Assembly (NCBI RefSeq): GCF_035609205.1
Contig: NZ_CP141186.1
Span: forward strand, 62,001-126,000
DNA length: 64,000 nt
From: Hymenobacter sp. GOD-10R
GTDB taxonomy: Bacteria > Bacteroidota > Bacteroidia > Cytophagales > Hymenobacteraceae
Direction: 5' to 3'
Below, piece after piece: positions 52,849-61,088 of the stretch. Every line of letters starts with the position of its first letter. Position 1 is the stretch's first letter. The notes beneath the pieces were generated by a model. The model was not told the DNA's origin and made no database searches. It was given only the letters and a program-made list of their open reading frames with translations. The position numbers were made by a program, and so were the translations under genes.

Positions 52849-53274
52849 TCAGGGACGTTGCTGCTGAACTTGTAGCCAGTTAACAGCCGCCGCTTCTGTA
52901 TCGTAGAACACTGGATAATAGTGGTGTGTGTTGGCCTTGGCGACTAAAGTGTGCATAGCTGAGCTGTCAATATTCTCCTGCTGATGGGGCACGGTCACAA
53001 ACGCGGCATACACCGGTCCGCCGAGCGTGGGGGCGAGGGTAGATTGGTACACCTCCACGGCCCAACTCAGTAGCAAGGGTGGGGCCGCCGCCAGGCGCCG
53101 CACATCCAGTAGCCAGTAGCGGCAGTTCTCATGCTGTTGAGCGATCGGCAGTAAGGCCGCGTATACCTGCTGTTGCTGTTCGGCTGTAAGCGAGCGTTGC
53201 CAGCGGGCAATCAACATCTTAAACTGTGGATGGAATTGCCACGTCACATGATCGGCCAGTAAATCAGAGGGCAT
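52849..53274 (-). CDS. Uncharacterised small protein, SpoIIAA/STAS-like size
   Basis: About 141 residues, no signal peptide or membrane segment. I do not recognise the family with certainty. Pattern: strand-rich start (VTWQFHPQFKMLIARWQRSL), a helix (TAEQQQQVYAALLPIAQQH), WLLDVRRLAAAPPLLLSWAVEVY, then VYAAFVTVPHQQ and a final helix EAAAVNWLQVQQQ. This alpha/beta alternation resembles SpoIIAA-like/STAS proteins often found as orphans in Hymenobacter. Start chosen at ATG 53272-53274 (the frame is open to 53328). It stands alone amid transposon-like debris. Confidence 0.55.
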   Translation of the reverse strand: MPSDLLADHVTWQFHPQFKMLIARWQRSLTAEQQQQVYAALLPIAQQHENCRYWLLDVRRLAAAPPLLLSWAVEVYQSTLAPTLGGPVYAAFVTVPHQQENIDSSAMHTLVAKANTHHYYPVFYDTEAAAVNWLQVQQQRP

Positions 53275-53998
53275 ACAGAAAAGCTTTATAGAATAGGCTG
53301 AACACGCTACCAAACGAGCGTGTTGCAACTGCGCAAAAAACGAGGCCGAAGTTAAGCCAAGAAAACCGCCTTTACAGCTTGTTTAGGAGGATATTGAAAC
53401 TGCGTATAAACCGTTTATGGCTGTTGCAGAACTCAGCCCAAGACCTCACGCAAGGCTGCTCGTGCCTAAATTAGTCCCGCAACCTAGCCTTAAATCTGTT
53501 TTTAGTCAATTTCTGTACTCGTTGCGCTCGCTTATCGAATGAGCCGCAGAGTTCAGCAACAGCCACGTCCCTTTCTCGAAAATTGCTATTTCTTCTAGCG
53601 TATCAAGGCGCCGTATAGTGAACGGGGTACTTCGTTCGTTAGATAGGGATGAAAACAAAACGGTGGTCTAGCGGAGTGTTCGTGCTAAGGCTGCTCCTAG
53701 TCTGGAGCGGCTGGTCAACTAAAACTATCTTGTTATGAAGTAAATTGACAATTTCCACCTGTTTTGTTGGTTTAGTAAGCCTCGTTTGGGTGAACAGCTA
53801 GTCTCGCATCGGCAGTACCGAGAATCTACGTCGCTGTAGAATAGGAGCATTTTTTCGCCTCAGTTGCTCAGTAAAACTATGATCTTCCATGAACAAATTA
53901 GCTTACAAAGAAGCTTTTTGTCACCTGAAAGCCCTACCCGCAGCGGCTTCAAAGACGAGTTAGTTGTTCAGCGAAACGAGCGAATTATTTACACACGC
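53275..53998. other. Gene-free stretch holding a MITE-like element
   Basis: Apart from the 146-bp element at 53419-53564, I find no gene, tRNA or clear regulatory site. The lower-GC sequence at 53570-53990 shows no long open frame and may be remnant DNA. Confidence 0.5.
53419..53564. mobile_element. MITE-like element with 16-bp terminal inverted repeats
   Basis: Left end GGCTGTTGCAGAACTC (53419-53434), right end GAGTTCAGCAACAGCC (53549-53564): 15 of 16 bases pair. Length 146 bp, no transposase. No clear target-site duplication (flanks ..TTTAT and ACGTC..). The left end recurs at 52581-52594. It is likely a non-autonomous derivative of an insertion sequence with such ends. Confidence 0.6.
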
Positions 53999-55192
53999 TT
54001 ACTTGAAACGCACCACCACGTCCCGCAGCGCGCTGTTTGACCGTAGCATGGGACGCATTTCGTCAAAGCTCATCTCTACTGTCTGCGGCCCGATGACGTA
54101 GGGGCCAATTTCGTATTCTCCCCATTCAAATTCTATCCCCGCCGGCGTGAGACAAAAGCTATTGTGGGGCAAAGGCACCAGTGTTTGGGGGCGGCCCGCC
54201 TTGTCCAGCCATCGCTCGAACGGCTGGCCGGGGAGACCGCCCTCCTCCTGGTAAAAATCGCCGTAAAGCGCATCTTGCTGCAAACGCTTCGTGAGCAGAC
54301 TCCGCAGGCGCTGCTCGTATCCGGGCCGCAGCAGATCCCGCAGGTACACCTGCTGACCCGTGCGCAGGTCAAAGGTTGAGGGCGTCATTTGGTGACGTGG
54401 GTGGTCGGCGCCCGCCTCGAAGTACGCCTCGAACAAGTTGACGGAAAGCAGTTGGTAGCCGTTGTAAGTGACTTGCGCTTGTTGCTTGGTCTCGGCACAA
54501 TTCCCGTTTCCGTTTGCTACTTGCCCTTCCACGTACGCCTGCAGCCGCCCGTACGGCGCGGGCAGCAGCCGCTGCTGCACCCGTTGCAAGGCGGGGCGGT
54601 GTTCGCTGTCCAGCAAGTGTACCACATCCAGTTCTAGACTCGGGTTCACGCCGGTACGCCCACAGTCCGCGCTATCCTGGGCCTGGGAGGACTGAGCGGA
54701 GTATGACTCGTACGCGTAGCGCACGGCGTCGCGGTAATCTTCCCGCAGCGCGAATGGCAGCGTGCGCTTCCCGTCAGCGCTGCGCCAGGTGCCCCGCAGT
54801 TGTGGGCCAGCGGCGATAGCCACCTGCCAAGTAGCCAGCAGACTATCGCCGACTACTTCCCGCAAGACCAGGGGCTTTCCGAGCAGGTTTCGCGTCGCGC
54901 GCAGTTCCAATGGTTGCCCATGTCGCGGGTAATAGTAGGAGCCGGTAGTAAGCGTATCGCCAAATGTCAGCTCTATTACCACCGGGTACGAGCCTACCTG
55001 GCCCGTGTAGCGTCGGGTTCCTAAGAAAGGAGTTGCTACCGGGTGCGCGACGTCGCTGTTTGCTGGAATTTCTTGGGTAGGGGTATCGGCCCGACCCGTC
55101 TGTTCGGAGGGTTGGTTAGGCTGGCAAGCGCTGGCGAGCAAGACAAGACATAGGCCCTCAAACCGACAAATCGTTAATCTATTAGGTACCAT
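53999..55192 (-). CDS. DUF3298 (RsiV-like) lipoprotein
   Basis: About 397 residues. Lipoprotein signal with LLASAC lipobox (FEGLCLVLLASACQPN). The N-terminal half (YTGQVGSYPVVIELTFGD) is a strand-rich region; the C-terminal half, SVNLFEAYFEAGADHPRHQMTPSTFDLRTG to FEWGEYEIGPYVIGPQTVEM, is the DUF4163/DUF3298 type also seen in anti-sigma factor RsiV. RsiV binds lysozyme in Bacillus; for lone lipoproteins the role is unknown. Divergent from arsC by 60 bp. No cytoplasmic anti-sigma part or partner sigma gene is nearby. Confidence 0.8.
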   Translation of the reverse strand: MVPNRLTICRFEGLCLVLLASACQPNQPSEQTGRADTPTQEIPANSDVAHPVATPFLGTRRYTGQVGSYPVVIELTFGDTLTTGSYYYPRHGQPLELRATRNLLGKPLVLREVVGDSLLATWQVAIAAGPQLRGTWRSADGKRTLPFALREDYRDAVRYAYESYSAQSSQAQDSADCGRTGVNPSLELDVVHLLDSEHRPALQRVQQRLLPAPYGRLQAYVEGQVANGNGNCAETKQQAQVTYNGYQLLSVNLFEAYFEAGADHPRHQMTPSTFDLRTGQQVYLRDLLRPGYEQRLRSLLTKRLQQDALYGDFYQEEGGLPGQPFERWLDKAGRPQTLVPLPHNSFCLTPAGIEFEWGEYEIGPYVIGPQTVEMSFDEMRPMLRSNSALRDVVVRFK

Positions 55193-55252
55193 TACGCACT
55201 GTTTGAAAGTTCATTGAAACGGTCCTACCACTAATTAATCGATCCTTCCCTC

Positions 55253-55684
55253 ATGTCAACCCCGAAGAATATCCTGGTCCTGTGCACAGGCAACTCGTGC
55301 CGTAGTCAACTGCTGCACGGCTATTTGCAACAAGAACTAGGTGACCACGCAACGGTCTACAGTGCTGGCGTCGAAACGCACGGGCTCAACCCACGGGCGG
55401 TACAGGTGATGGCCGAGGATGGCCTTGACATCAGCCAGCACACCAGCAATCACGTCGACGAGTACGCGCACGTGCCCTTCGACTATGTTATTACAGTGTG
55501 TGACCATGCCAATGAGGTCTGCCCAGTCTTCCCTTCGACCGCTCGGAAACTATACCATAACTTTCCGGACCCTGCGAAAGCAACCGGCAGTGCGGGAGAG
55601 GTGCTGAATCAGTTTCGCGCCGTACGCGATCAGATCAAAACGTATGCACACGATTTCGTTCGGGCTCAGTTTGTTCAGTCGTAA
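55253..55684 (+). CDS. arsC: Arsenate reductase ArsC (low-molecular-weight phosphatase fold)
   Basis: About 143 residues. P-loop VLCTGNSCRSQLL (Cys11, Arg17), FDYVITVCDHANEVCPVFP with the two further redox cysteines near 83 and 90, and FPDPAKATGSAGEVLNQFR (Asp general acid). This is the thioredoxin-coupled arsenate reductase that makes arsenite in the cytoplasm. No arsB/acr3 or arsR lies beside it; export would need a gene elsewhere. It precedes the metal-resistance run and is convergent with it. Confidence 0.9.
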   Translation: MSTPKNILVLCTGNSCRSQLLHGYLQQELGDHATVYSAGVETHGLNPRAVQVMAEDGLDISQHTSNHVDEYAHVPFDYVITVCDHANEVCPVFPSTARKLYHNFPDPAKATGSAGEVLNQFRAVRDQIKTYAHDFVRAQFVQS

Positions 55685-55836
55685 TCCGTAGGGGATCATT
55701 ATGGGCGAGGCCCTAAAAATCGCTATCCCTAAATATTATGAAGACTGAATGGTGGCGCTTTCAGCAACACAGCACCACGCTCAGCCACCAGGGGCGGTAG
55801 GGAAGAAAACTAGCACAGTTAACACCATGCATAGCG

Positions 55837-56513
55837 TTAATAGGAGGACAGGCCTGGGTGGGCTTTGAGCCAGCGCTGATACTGCTTGACTTCGGCCTGT
55901 TCGTCGCGAACAATGTCGCGGGCCGCATTTTTTAGCTCCGCACTTTTGCCGAATGCTAGTTCCGTTTGTGCCAGCGCTACCCCACTCCGATGATGCAGCT
56001 GCATAAGCGTGGCAAAGTCTCCATCCATGGAGCCAGGCAGGGGCGGCAGCTGGCGTAGCGGCGCTAGCGCTGCCGCGATGCGTCGCACAAACGGGTCCTT
56101 GGCATTCCCTGGGCGGTATTCCTGACCTACGGGCGGTTCCCGGGTCAGCGCTAGCGTCAGCAGGTGGTTATCCCGTCATGATACCGACGAGTACGTGCTG
56201 GGCCAGGGTCTTTAGTGTGGAGTCTTTGCCATAGGATGCTTCCACGCCCGCCAAGCGTTGGGCTCCCGCGTGGTGGACTTCCAGCAGCCGGGCAAAGTCC
56301 TTGTCCCTGCATCCGATGCGCTGCACCGTATCGAGTTGCTGAACCAATAACTTGCAGCGTGTCGCGCAGCGAAGGAGGCGCTTCCACAGGGGCTGGCTTC
56401 AGCTTTCCCTGGACTTTAAGCTCGTGCTCGTCGGTATCATGACGGGATTGGCAGCTGCTACCGCTAAGGCCAAGGACCAGCAGCAGAGCAACATAAATGG
56501 GGCGAAGGCTCAT
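55837..56513 (-). pseudogene. DUF305 lipoprotein with two domains, broken by frameshifts
   Basis: A lipoprotein start (MSLRPIYVALLLVLGLSGSSC) runs in frame to about 56345 (PAPVEAPPSLRDTLQV). Then the coding sense moves to another frame: QQLDTVQRIGCRDKDFARLL, EVHHAGAQRLAGVEASYG, KDSTLKTLAQHVLVG, a DUF305 helix pair with HH. Near 56175 it shifts again to a frame reading DPFVRRIAAALAPL, DGDFATLMQLHHRSGVALAQ and DEQAEVKQYQRWLKAHP, a second DUF305 half. Two single-base changes or sequence errors would restore one protein of about 225 residues. DUF305 proteins are ferritin-like and accompany copper and other metal resistance genes. Only the last part (55837-56088) has its own open frame. Confidence 0.72.
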
Positions 56514-56576
56514 GCGTGAAATGAAAGAGGCCTACGTAGTCGATTCGATGTGCACCAGCACGTCATAATTATAGCC

Positions 56577-58715
56577 TTACGGCTTGCTGGAAAAGTTCAT
56601 GCGCTGAATACGTACGGCATTGAGGATGGCCAGCAGGGCCACGCCCACATCAGCAAACACGGCCTCCCACATGGTCGCCACGCCGCCGGCTCCCAGGGCC
56701 AAGACGATACCCTTGACGAGGAAGGCCAGCCAAATATTCTGCCAGACGACGTTGTGGGTAGCCCGGGCAATGCGGCGGGCGGTGGCAATCTTGCTCGGGT
56801 GGTCGGTCTGAATCACCACGTCAGCCGTTTCGATGGTCGCGTCTGAGCCTAGCCCGCCCATGGCAATGCCCACGTCGGCTAGGGCCACCACCGGCGCATC
56901 ATTTACCCCATCACCCACGAAGGCCAGTTTGCGGCCCTCGCGGATATACTGCTGCACGTAATGGGCCTTGTCTTCGGGCAGTAGCCCGCCGTGGGCTTCG
57001 GTGATGCCTAGCTCCTGGGCCACGCGCTGCACGATGCTGTCCTTGTCGCCCGAAAGCATCACGAGCTTGGTGATGCCGTCGGCTTTGAGCTCTTGCACGG
57101 CTTGGGCTGCGTCCTCTTTCGGAGCGTCGGCTACGGTGAGGTAGCCAGCGTACTGGCCGTCTACGGCGGCCACCACGATGCTATCCACTACCTGGTCAAC
57201 TTCCACCGGGTAGGCCACGCCGAACTTGGTGAGCAGCTTGGTGTTACCGGCCAGCACGTCGCGGCCGTCTACTTGGCCGCGCAGGCCGTGGCCGGCGATT
57301 TCCTCTACGTTGTTAACAGGCATGCTGGCCACGGCTGCCCCCACATGGGCGACGACCGCCTTGGCGATAGGGTGCGTCGATTTTGTCTCCAAGGCCCCGA
57401 CTAGGCGTAATAGCTGCGCCGGCGTAGTGTCCGGGGTGGGCTGCACCTGCTGCACGGCAAACACACCCTGCGTGAGCGTGCCGGTCTTGTCCATCACCAC
57501 CGTGTCGATTTCGCGTAGCACGTCCAGAAAGTTGGATCCTTTAAATAGAATGCCCGCTTTCGAGGCCGCACCGATGCCGCCGAAGTAGCCCAGTGGAATG
57601 CTGATGACCAGCGCGCAGGGACAGGAAATGACCAGAAACACCAGGGCCCGGTAAAGCCAGTCGCGGAACACGTAGTCGCTCACCACGAAGTAGGGCACCA
57701 CCAGAAGCAGCACGGCTAGCCCCACCACGATGGGCGTGTAAATCTTGGCAAACTTGGTGATGAACTGCTGGGTCTTGGCCTTGCGGCCCACCGCATCCTG
57801 CACCATCGCCAGGATTTTCGAGAGCTTGGTATCCTTAAAGGCGGCCGTCACCGTGACCTGAATCAGGGATTCCAGGTTGATCATGCCCGCTAGCACCGCT
57901 TCGCCAGGCTGCTTGGTTTGCGGGGCGGACTCGCCCGTGAGCGCCGCTGTGTTGAAGTTGGCAGCTGTCATGTTCAACGTCCCGTCGAGGGCCACCTTTT
58001 CACCGGGCTTCACTTCCATTACGTCGCCCACCTGCACCGCTTTCGGGTCGAGCACCAGGGGCTGGCCGCCGCGCACCACGGTCACTTCGGTGGCTTGAAT
58101 TTCGAGCAGGGCCTTGATGCTGCGCTTGGCGCGGTTCACGGCCGCGTCCTGAAACAGCTCGCCGACCGTATAGAAGAGCATGACGGCTACCCCCTCCGGG
58201 TACTCGCCGATCGCAAACGCGCCGAGCGTGGCCAGGCTCATGAGCAGAAATTCGTTGAAAATGTTCCCCGAGGGAATGCTGAGTACCGCAGCTTTCACCA
58301 CATTCCACCCGACCAGCACGAAGGCCAGCCCGTACCAAATTAGGCGCACGTAGCTGCTGAAAAAGTCAACTTTGTAGTAGTCCAGCGCGATGCCCAGCAG
58401 TAGCAGCGCGAAGCTGATACTCGGCAGCAGGTAGGGGTTGTCGCCAGCTGGGCCGTGGTTGTGTCCGTCGTGGTCGTGGCCCACGTGGTCATCGTCCTCC
58501 TCAAGGCTCAGCTCGCCGGGGTCGTGGTGGTGACCGGCATGGTCGTGGTGACCTTCGGCTGGGGCATGGTCGTGGCCAGCCACGTCGTGGCCCTGGGGAG
58601 TCGTCGCCGCGTCGGGTGTGAGCTGCGCCCGGGTGAGCGCGCCCGCGTTCTCGGGCTGCACCTGCTTGGCGGTGTTGAGCTCTTCGTCGAGGTTATTAGA
58701 TGAAGGGTCAGGCAT
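56577..58715 (-). CDS. Heavy-metal P1B-type ATPase with His-rich N-terminus
   Basis: About 712 residues. Phosphorylation DKTGTLTQG near 411, membrane metal site SCPCALVIS near 368, TGES (LTGESAPQTKQP), HP motif THPIAKAV and hinge GDGVNDAPVVALADVG. The cysteine-proline-cysteine site and overall layout fit Zn/Cd/Pb (or Co) exporters such as ZntA/CadA. The N-terminus has no CxxC metal-binding domain; instead residues 40-90 hold a dense His/Asp stretch (GHHDHAGHHHDPG, HDHDGHNH). I use the ATG at 58713-58715 over an upstream TTG. It follows the NicO-like gene by 51 bp. Confidence 0.9.
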   Translation of the reverse strand: MPDPSSNNLDEELNTAKQVQPENAGALTRAQLTPDAATTPQGHDVAGHDHAPAEGHHDHAGHHHDPGELSLEEDDDHVGHDHDGHNHGPAGDNPYLLPSISFALLLLGIALDYYKVDFFSSYVRLIWYGLAFVLVGWNVVKAAVLSIPSGNIFNEFLLMSLATLGAFAIGEYPEGVAVMLFYTVGELFQDAAVNRAKRSIKALLEIQATEVTVVRGGQPLVLDPKAVQVGDVMEVKPGEKVALDGTLNMTAANFNTAALTGESAPQTKQPGEAVLAGMINLESLIQVTVTAAFKDTKLSKILAMVQDAVGRKAKTQQFITKFAKIYTPIVVGLAVLLLVVPYFVVSDYVFRDWLYRALVFLVISCPCALVISIPLGYFGGIGAASKAGILFKGSNFLDVLREIDTVVMDKTGTLTQGVFAVQQVQPTPDTTPAQLLRLVGALETKSTHPIAKAVVAHVGAAVASMPVNNVEEIAGHGLRGQVDGRDVLAGNTKLLTKFGVAYPVEVDQVVDSIVVAAVDGQYAGYLTVADAPKEDAAQAVQELKADGITKLVMLSGDKDSIVQRVAQELGITEAHGGLLPEDKAHYVQQYIREGRKLAFVGDGVNDAPVVALADVGIAMGGLGSDATIETADVVIQTDHPSKIATARRIARATHNVVWQNIWLAFLVKGIVLALGAGGVATMWEAVFADVGVALLAILNAVRIQRMNFSSKP

Positions 58716-58766
58716 GAGGGTCAATAATGAAAGGTCAGAATAGGAAAGGGTGAGGCACTTTGGGCA

Positions 58767-59381
58767 CTACCAGTCCATGAAAAAGGCGGCCACGCCCACC
58801 AGCACCAGCACCGCGCCCGTCAGCTGCCGCTCGTAGCGCGCTACGCCATCCAGCTTGAGATGTCCAAGGCCTCGGTGAGCCAACGCCACCAGCGCGCACA
58901 TGGCCGACATGGATGCCAGCAGGTACACGCCCATGAGCAGGGCTAGCGCGGCCGGGCCGTGGGTGCCGGCTGCCAGGAAGAAGGTCTGAATTTCGAGGCA
59001 GGGTGCCAGGAACATGGTGGCTGCTAGCCCGAGTACCACCCGCCACCGGGTGCGGTGCGGGGTCACAGGAACCGGATCGGGGTGCGTATGGCCCGGCCTG
59101 GAAAAGGCGTAGAGCAGGCCGATACCAATGAGCAGCAAAGGCGCCAGTCCGCCTGCGGCCTGAGTGAGCTGGCTAGACAACCGCCAGCCTAACAGACCGA
59201 GCCCCAAGCCGATGAGGATGGTGCTCAACACGTGTGCCAAGCTGGCTACGGCTGTTACAGCTACTGCCCGCCGCACCGGCCAGCCTTCAGCGCGTGCCAC
59301 CGCTAGCACCGGCGCCCAGTGGTTGGGAATCGTGGCGTGCAGCAGACTGAGCAAAAGGGTACCGGTGAGCAGTTCAAGCAT
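58767..59381 (-). CDS. NicO/UreH-like integral membrane metal transporter
   Basis: About 204 residues with some six hydrophobic segments. The start LLSLLHATIPNHWAPVLAVARAEGWPVRRAVAVTAVASLAHVLST places histidines and an NHW inside the first helices, as in nickel/cobalt NicO/RcnA or UreH-type transporters; a His-rich loop (PGHTHPDPVP) lies between helices 3 and 4; later PCLEIQTFFLAAGTHG. Probably moves Ni, Co or a similar ion; direction unknown. Directly upstream is a 7-1-7 palindrome (59441-59461), and the ATPase follows. Confidence 0.6.
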   Translation of the reverse strand: MLELLTGTLLLSLLHATIPNHWAPVLAVARAEGWPVRRAVAVTAVASLAHVLSTILIGLGLGLLGWRLSSQLTQAAGGLAPLLLIGIGLLYAFSRPGHTHPDPVPVTPHRTRWRVVLGLAATMFLAPCLEIQTFFLAAGTHGPAALALLMGVYLLASMSAMCALVALAHRGLGHLKLDGVARYERQLTGAVLVLVGVAAFFMDW

Positions 59382-59440
59382 GAGGCGGGGGCGTCAGGGA
59401 AGTGTACCGCCGGTTGAGCTGACAAAATTCGCTCGCCCGG

Positions 59441-59461
59441 CAATGCAATACTATTGCATTG
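59441..59461. promoter_or_regulatory. Fur-family (7-1-7) operator candidate
   Basis: TGCAATACTATTGCA extended by CAA/TTG on the flanks gives a 21-bp perfect palindrome around one central base. The 7-1-7 form is that of Fur/Zur/PerR boxes. It lies 60 bp upstream of the NicO-like gene and 2 bp after the stop of the Fur-family gene. Confidence 0.7.
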
Positions 59462-59463
59462 TT

Positions 59464-59886
59464 TCAGTCGCTGTCAGCGCAGCGGGGGCACCGACCTTTC
59501 ATCACCAGGCTGGTTTCCTGCACCTGATACGCGCCGGGGAGGGCAATGGTCGGCACGGCGACCGTGGGTAGGCAGCTGGTTTCGCGGCAACTCGTGCAAA
59601 AAAAATGTACGTGCAGGTCCTGATGCAGCTTGGGTGTGCAAGTAGGCTCGCAGAGCGCATACTTGGCGGCTCCGCTACCGTCCTCTATGCGGTGTACCAA
59701 CCCTTTGTCGGTGAAGGTTTTCAGGGTCCGGTGCACGGTAATTCGGTCCGCGGGCTGGAGCAGCTGCTCTACGTCGGCCAGGCTGAGAGCCGCCGCGTGT
59801 TGTTGCAGCACTTCTAGCACCAGCAGGCGCATGGCCGTGGGCGTAATCTGCTTGGCGATCAGGATATCTTCCAGGGGGCTCCTCAT
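59464..59886 (-). CDS. Fur-family metalloregulator (Zur/Fur type)
   Basis: About 140 residues. Winged helix TPTAMRLLVLEVLQQHAAALSLADVEQLL and DRITVHRTLKTFTDKGLVHRIEDG, then the dimer/metal domain HQDLHVHFFCTSCRETSCLP and a C-terminal RCPRC; the two CxxC pairs form the structural zinc site. It could sense zinc, nickel or another metal. It starts 3 bp after cusB and precedes its likely operator (59441-59461), so it may control the NicO-like and ATPase genes. Confidence 0.88.
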   Translation of the reverse strand: MRSPLEDILIAKQITPTAMRLLVLEVLQQHAAALSLADVEQLLQPADRITVHRTLKTFTDKGLVHRIEDGSGAAKYALCEPTCTPKLHQDLHVHFFCTSCRETSCLPTVAVPTIALPGAYQVQETSLVMKGRCPRCADSD

Positions 59887-59889
59887 GGC

Positions 59890-61059
59890 TTACTCTTCTT
59901 CTTCGGCGTTTTTCATTTTGGCTAGTAGCGAATAGGCGCCACCGGTCACGAACGTCGTGGTGATCGGCACCGCGTCGGGCAGTGTGACTTCCGTGAAGTT
60001 ATCCTCGCTACGGCCCAGGGTGACGGGCACCATGCGGTAGCGCCCGGGGGCTTCGATCGCATACGCGTAGTTCTTGCCTTCAAAACGCACCAGGGCCGCG
60101 TCGGGCAAAGCAGACGCCTCACTACGGCCCGTTTCAATGGTAGCGCGCACGTACAGGCCCGGCAGCAGGGCGGGATCGTTTTCCTGATCCAGGTGACCAT
60201 GCACGCGCACGGTGCGGTCGGCGCCAATGGCCCGGCCCACAAGGTACACGTGCGCGGTCCGCTCGCGGCGGGTGCCCGTGGAATCACTGGCCAGGGTAAA
60301 GCGAATCAGCTGCCCTTTCTGCACCCGCGCCACGTCGCGCTCGAACACGGTCAGCTCCACGTGCAGGTGCTCGGGGTCGACAATTTCAAACAAGGCATCA
60401 GTCGGCGTCACGGCCTGGCCGACGGTCACGTTCACGGTCCGCACAAAGCCGGCCCGGGGGGCACGAATAGCCGCCGTTCGCACAATCGCTCCGCCCACGG
60501 GCAGATTCGCTAGCCGCAACCGGGCGGCCTGCGCGTTGGTTTGCACCTGCAGCACGTTGAAGTCAGCCAGGGCCCGCTGATAGTTTTTCTGCGGGGCGAC
60601 TTCCTGCTCGTAGAGCTCCTTCTGCCGGGCCAGCTCGGTACGGGCGTACGCTAGGCGAGCCCGCGTCTCCAGGTACTCCTGCTGCAAGGTCACGAATTCG
60701 GGGTTGCGGATGGTGGCCAGCACCTCGCCTTTACGCACCCGGGTGCCTTGCAGCAACTGCGTGTTGTCGACGAAGCCCCCGAGTGGGGCGGTGATGGACA
60801 CGGCACTCTCCGGGGGCACGTCCAGCGTGCCCGTTACCGTGAGGCCCGCCCCCATGGGTCGGCCGGTGACACGTCCGGTTTGAATACTGGCCGCTTGCTG
60901 CTCAGCCGGCGAGAGGGTCACCAAATCAGTTTCTTCGCCTTCCGCCGCGGCGGCCGTTTCGCTGGCTTCGGTGCTGGTAGCGAGGGTTTCTTTTTTATTC
61001 GCCGTGCAGCCGGCCTGCAGGGTCAGGCCCAGTAGCACGAGCACTACAATCTTTTTCAT
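59890..61059 (-). CDS. CusB/CzcB-type RND periplasmic adaptor
   Basis: About 389 residues. Lipoprotein signal MKKIVVLVLLGLTLQAGC (lipobox LQAGC), beta-barrel and lipoyl segments (AAIRAPRAGFVRTVNVTVGQAV), a helical hairpin (VTLQQEYLETRARLAYARTELARQKELYE) and the membrane-proximal domain (LPDAALVRFEGKNYAYAIEAPG). Connects the CusA-type pump to the outer-membrane part for heavy-metal efflux. It begins 29 bp after the CusA-TolC gene. No CusB-type methionine triad is seen, so divalent metals (CzcB-like) are as likely as copper. Confidence 0.9.
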   Translation of the reverse strand: MKKIVVLVLLGLTLQAGCTANKKETLATSTEASETAAAAEGEETDLVTLSPAEQQAASIQTGRVTGRPMGAGLTVTGTLDVPPESAVSITAPLGGFVDNTQLLQGTRVRKGEVLATIRNPEFVTLQQEYLETRARLAYARTELARQKELYEQEVAPQKNYQRALADFNVLQVQTNAQAARLRLANLPVGGAIVRTAAIRAPRAGFVRTVNVTVGQAVTPTDALFEIVDPEHLHVELTVFERDVARVQKGQLIRFTLASDSTGTRRERTAHVYLVGRAIGADRTVRVHGHLDQENDPALLPGLYVRATIETGRSEASALPDAALVRFEGKNYAYAIEAPGRYRMVPVTLGRSEDNFTEVTLPDAVPITTTFVTGGAYSLLAKMKNAEEEE

Positions 61060-61088
61060 GGGATAGCAAGTCAGAACGAACCGGAAAC

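Noticed and set aside
53999..55192. DUF3298 protein as an anti-sigma factor
   Set aside because: It has a lipoprotein signal, no cytoplasmic sigma-binding part, and no sigma gene nearby.
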